Below the pieces are notes generated by a model. The model searched no databases and was not told where the DNA came from. It saw only the letters and a list, made by a program, of their open reading frames with translations. From an uncultured Amaricoccus sp. (GTDB lineage: Bacteria; Pseudomonadota; Alphaproteobacteria; Rhodobacterales; Rhodobacteraceae), in the NCBI RefSeq assembly GCF_937858865.1, contig NZ_CALLYO010000385.1, positions 1 through 19,603 on the forward strand: DNA of 19,603 nucleotides, written 5' to 3'. This document shows positions 17,641 to 19,603 of this stretch, one piece after another (position 1 is the first letter of the stretch; each line of letters starts with the position of its first letter). A program made the position numbers and the translations under genes.

Positions 17641-18113
17641 CCCGCCGTCTGCGCCTCCTCGTCCACCACGTCGACGAAGGCCGGCACCGCCGGGCAGGGC
17701 GCCAGCTGGTCCTTCACCACGTCGCCGAGCCGCGTCTGGTGCAGCATCACGTAGACGTTGGCCGAGAGCTGCTCCCAGAGCTTGTCGGCGAGCAGCTGCT
17801 CCCGCGTCCCCCCCGTCGCCCCCGAGGCCCCCGCCCCGCGGGTCAGCGCGTCCATCGTCTCGTCAACCGCCGCCAGGATCTCCGAGATGCGGATCTCGCC
17901 CACCGGCCGCGCCAGCCGGTAGCCGCCGCCCGGGCCGCGCACCGACTCGACGATCTCCGCTCGGCGCAGCTTCACGAACAGCTGCTCGAGATAGGCGAGG
18001 CTGATATCCTGCCGCTCGGCGACCTCCGACAGCGAGACCAGCCGGTCCCGCCCGTGTGCCGCAAGGTCGGTCAGCGCGATCATCGCGTATCGGCCCTTGG
18101 TGCTCAACTTCAT
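17637..18113 (-). CDS. iscR: Rrf2 family transcriptional regulator, IscR-like
   Basis: A 158-aa winged-helix repressor of the Rrf2 family. The DNA-binding part is clear: MKLSTKGRYAMIALTDLA, VSLSEVAERQDISLAYLEQLF, and the wing SVRGPGGGYRLARP. E. coli IscR binds a 2Fe-2S cluster with C92, C98, C104 and H107. Here the matching stretch (about 91-113, TRGAGASGATGGTREQLLADK) has no cysteine, and the only cysteine is C140 in LAPCPAVP. I recall that Rhodobacter sphaeroides IscR also has a single cysteine and a different mode of Fe-S binding, so this is a lineage feature, not decay. As the first gene of the operon, it probably autoregulates it. GGAGAGG precedes the ATG. Confidence 0.9.
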   Translation of the reverse strand: MKLSTKGRYAMIALTDLAAHGRDRLVSLSEVAERQDISLAYLEQLFVKLRRAEIVESVRGPGGGYRLARPVGEIRISEILAAVDETMDALTRGAGASGATGGTREQLLADKLWEQLSANVYVMLHQTRLGDVVKDQLAPCPAVPAFVDVVDEEAQTAG

Positions 18114-18209
18114 CACGCCTCTCCAGCGGCCGGGAATTGGGGCAGAGGAGTTGACGCACCCTCCCGGAGCCCTTAACTGCGGGGCGTCCCGGGATCGCAG
18201 CCGCCGCAC

Positions 18210-18239
18210 TTTAGAATTAGAATTTTTCTAAAATGGCAA
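18210..18239 (-). promoter_or_regulatory. Candidate promoter of the suf operon
   Basis: On the minus strand TTGCCA (plus positions 18234-18239) is followed after 18 bases by TCTAAA (18210-18215), with four of six matches to the -10 consensus. Transcription would begin near 18203 and give a leader of about 90 nt before the iscR ATG. The spacer contains the 15-bp palindrome listed next. The stretch is AT-rich against a very GC-rich background, which supports a regulatory role. Confidence 0.5.
18217..18231. promoter_or_regulatory. Irr-box-like palindrome (iron control element)
   Basis: TTAGAA-TTT-TTCTAA is a perfect 6-3-6 palindrome. It fits the Irr box/iron control element as I recall it (TTTAGAA-N3-TTCTAAA), missing only one outer T on the left. 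A further TTTAGAA half-site lies directly to the left (18210-18216). It falls between the candidate -35 and -10 of the suf operon, where bound protein would block RNA polymerase. It also lies 60 bases upstream of the divergent hydrolase gene. An IscR-type 'Iron-Rhodo-box' is the alternative reading. Confidence 0.6.
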
Positions 18240-18290
18240 AGCGATTCCGTCAAGTACGCGCGATGCCGCAGGTTTGAGGAACGGTCCAGC

Positions 18291-18941
18291 ATGCCAGAGG
18301 TGATCTTCCCCGGCCCCGATGGGCGCCTGGAGGGCCGTTACCACCCGCAGAAGAACAAGGACGCGCCGATCGCGATCATCCTGCACCCCCACCCGCTCTA
18401 CGGGGGCACGATGAACAACAAGGTCGTCTACAACCTGCACTATGCCTTCCACCGCATCGGCTTCACCTGCCTGCGCTTCAACTTCCGCGGCGTCGGCCGC
18501 AGCCAGGGCGAGTACGACCAGGGCATCGGCGAGCTCTCTGACGCCGCCGCCGCCCTCGACTACCTGCAGTCGCTGAACGGCAACGCCAAGGTCTGCTGGG
18601 TCGCCGGCTTCTCCTTCGGCGCCTGGATCGGCATGCAGCTCCTGATGCGCCGGCCGGAGATCGCCGGCTTCGTCTCGGTCGCGCCCCCCGCCAACCAGTA
18701 CGACTTCTCCTTCCTCGCCCCCTGCCCCTCCTCCGGCCTCATCATCTCCGGCTCGGCCGACCGCGTCGTGCCGCCGGCCGACGTCGCCGCGCTCGCCGAC
18801 AAGCTCAAGCAGCAGAAGGGCATCACCATCACCCACAAGGTGATCGAGGGCGCCGGCCATTTCTTCGACCCCGGCATGGACGAGATGATCGCGACCGTCG
18901 ACGCCTACGTCCGCCGCCGCCTGACCGAAACCACCCGCTAG
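18291..18941 (+). CDS. Alpha/beta hydrolase
   Basis: A 216-aa cytoplasmic alpha/beta hydrolase. The nucleophile elbow is G106-F-S108-F-G110; the probable triad is S108, D157 (ISGSADRVVPP) and H190 (GAGHFFDPG). The oxyanion-hole region is HPHPLYGGTMNNKVV, and LRFNFRGVGRSQGEYD is typical of this small-hydrolase family. No signal peptide is seen. The substrate is unknown. GAGGA lies ten bases before the ATG. The gene is divergent from iscR and shares its 177-bp control region; as I recall, a hydrolase of this kind often stands beside the suf operon in alphaproteobacteria, so common iron control is possible. Confidence 0.9.
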   Translation: MPEVIFPGPDGRLEGRYHPQKNKDAPIAIILHPHPLYGGTMNNKVVYNLHYAFHRIGFTCLRFNFRGVGRSQGEYDQGIGELSDAAAALDYLQSLNGNAKVCWVAGFSFGAWIGMQLLMRRPEIAGFVSVAPPANQYDFSFLAPCPSSGLIISGSADRVVPPADVAALADKLKQQKGITITHKVIEGAGHFFDPGMDEMIATVDAYVRRRLTETTR

Positions 18942-18996
18942 CGCGCCGCCGGCAAGCTCCCCCGAGCCCGCCGTCCTGCTGCCCTTCGCGCTGGCG

Positions 18997-19602
18997 GTGG
19001 TGGTCATCTCGCTCACCCCGGGCCCGGACATGGCCTTCTTCCTCGGCCGCGCCGTGACCCGGGGCCGCGCCGCCGGGCTCGCCGCGCTCTTCGGCGCGAT
19101 AAGCGGCATCCTCGTCCACACCACGCTCGTCGCCCTCGGCCTCTCGGCGCTGATCGTCGCCGCGCCGACCGCCTTCCTCGCCCTGAAGACAGCCGGCGCC
19201 CTCTACCTCGCCTGGCTCGCCGTGCAGGCTGTCCGCCACGGCTCCGCCCTCGCCCTCCCCGACCGCCCCCCCGACCGCCCTGCGGCGTCGGCGAGCCTCG
19301 CCGGCACCTGGGCCTCCGGCCTCGCGATCAACCTGCTCAACCCGAAGATCGTGCTCTTCTTCATGACCTTCCTGCCGCAGTTCGTGCGCGCCGGCGACCC
19401 GCACGCCGCCGCCCAGCTCGTCGTCCTCGGCCTTCTCTTCATCGCCGTCGCCCTCGCCATCACCGTGCCGATGGTCTTCGCCGCCGAACGCGTCACCGGC
19501 GCGCTCCGCCGCCGCCCGCGCATCGGCCGCGCGCTCGACTGGCTCTTCGCCAGCGTCTTCGCCGCCTTCGCGGCCCAGCTCCTGCTCGGCCGCAGCCGCT
19601 GA
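18997..19602 (+). CDS. LysE/RhtB family amino-acid exporter, start uncertain
   Basis: A multi-pass inner-membrane exporter of the LysE/RhtB family. The family signature is near the N-terminus (ISLTPGPDMAFFLGRAVTRG), followed by about five more hydrophobic segments and the conserved GLAINLLNPKIVLFFMTFLPQF. The GTG at 18997 gives 201 aa but cuts off the first part of helix 1: the frame stays open upstream and reads LLPFALAVVV, just what the family has before TPGPD. No ATG, GTG or TTG occurs in that upstream part (open from 18925), only CTG at 18976, 18979 and 18991, and I see no ribosome-binding site. The gene follows the hydrolase on the same strand. The transported substrate cannot be told. 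The stop ends one base before the window edge. Confidence 0.85.
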   Translation: MVVISLTPGPDMAFFLGRAVTRGRAAGLAALFGAISGILVHTTLVALGLSALIVAAPTAFLALKTAGALYLAWLAVQAVRHGSALALPDRPPDRPAASASLAGTWASGLAINLLNPKIVLFFMTFLPQFVRAGDPHAAAQLVVLGLLFIAVALAITVPMVFAAERVTGALRRRPRIGRALDWLFASVFAAFAAQLLLGRSR

Positions 19603-19603
19603 C

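Overview
The window is a very GC-rich stretch of bacterial chromosome. Gene content and order point to an alphaproteobacterium, most like Rhodobacterales. Three things support this: the rpoZ-rel-DUF2062 block close to folK, an NYN-domain gene and acpS; a long suf operon of the form Rrf2 regulator, class V desulfurase, sufB, small ORFs, sufC, small ORF, sufD, two YIP1-like genes, sufS; and an Irr-box-like iron-control palindrome in front of that operon. These order comparisons are from memory and were not searched. I see no insertion sequence, prophage, CRISPR array, tRNA or rRNA.

Left part (1-6.3 kb). On the minus strand rpoZ, the bifunctional (p)ppGpp synthetase/hydrolase rel and a DUF2062 membrane protein form one transcription unit. 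acpS lies further on, on the same strand, separated by a small plus-strand DUF2934 gene where relatives (as I recall) carry pdxJ. acpS has no ATG, GTG or TTG at its family N-terminus; a good ribosome-binding site sits in front of an ATC triplet. Divergent from rpoZ is an exported beta-lactamase-fold serine hydrolase, which runs tail-to-tail into folK.

Middle part (6.2-9.7 kb). A near-consensus sigma-70 promoter drives a NYN/LabA-type nuclease gene, translationally coupled to a family 5 (UdgB-type) uracil-DNA glycosylase. Then come a DUF1993 gene (minus), a solitary MT-A70 adenine methyltransferase, and a secreted DUF1194 von Willebrand A protein whose ribosome-binding site lies in a hairpin.

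Right part (9.7-18.2 kb). This is an eleven-gene minus-strand iron-sulfur cluster assembly operon: iscR-like regulator, group I cysteine desulfurase, sufB, a coiled-coil micro-ORF, a two-helix membrane micro-ORF, sufC, an unrecognised 108-aa protein, sufD, two YIP1-like membrane proteins and sufS. Nearly every junction is a 1-4 bp stop/start overlap or a very short gap. The IscR-like protein lacks the three clustered cysteines of E. coli IscR. The inferred operon promoter has a 15-bp palindrome (TTAGAA-N3-TTCTAA) between its -35 and -10 elements. SufBCD would be the scaffold/ATPase, the two desulfurases the sulfur supply, and IscR plus an Irr-type regulator the iron/redox control. No sufE, sufA, sufT or scaffold iscU is present here.

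Right end (18.3-19.6 kb). Divergent from the operon are an alpha/beta hydrolase and a LysE/RhtB exporter gene whose start codon is unclear.

The least explained elements are the suf-embedded small proteins, the combination of a cysteine-poor IscR with an Irr-like operator, the non-canonical acpS start, and a three-unit 11-bp tandem repeat near the left end.
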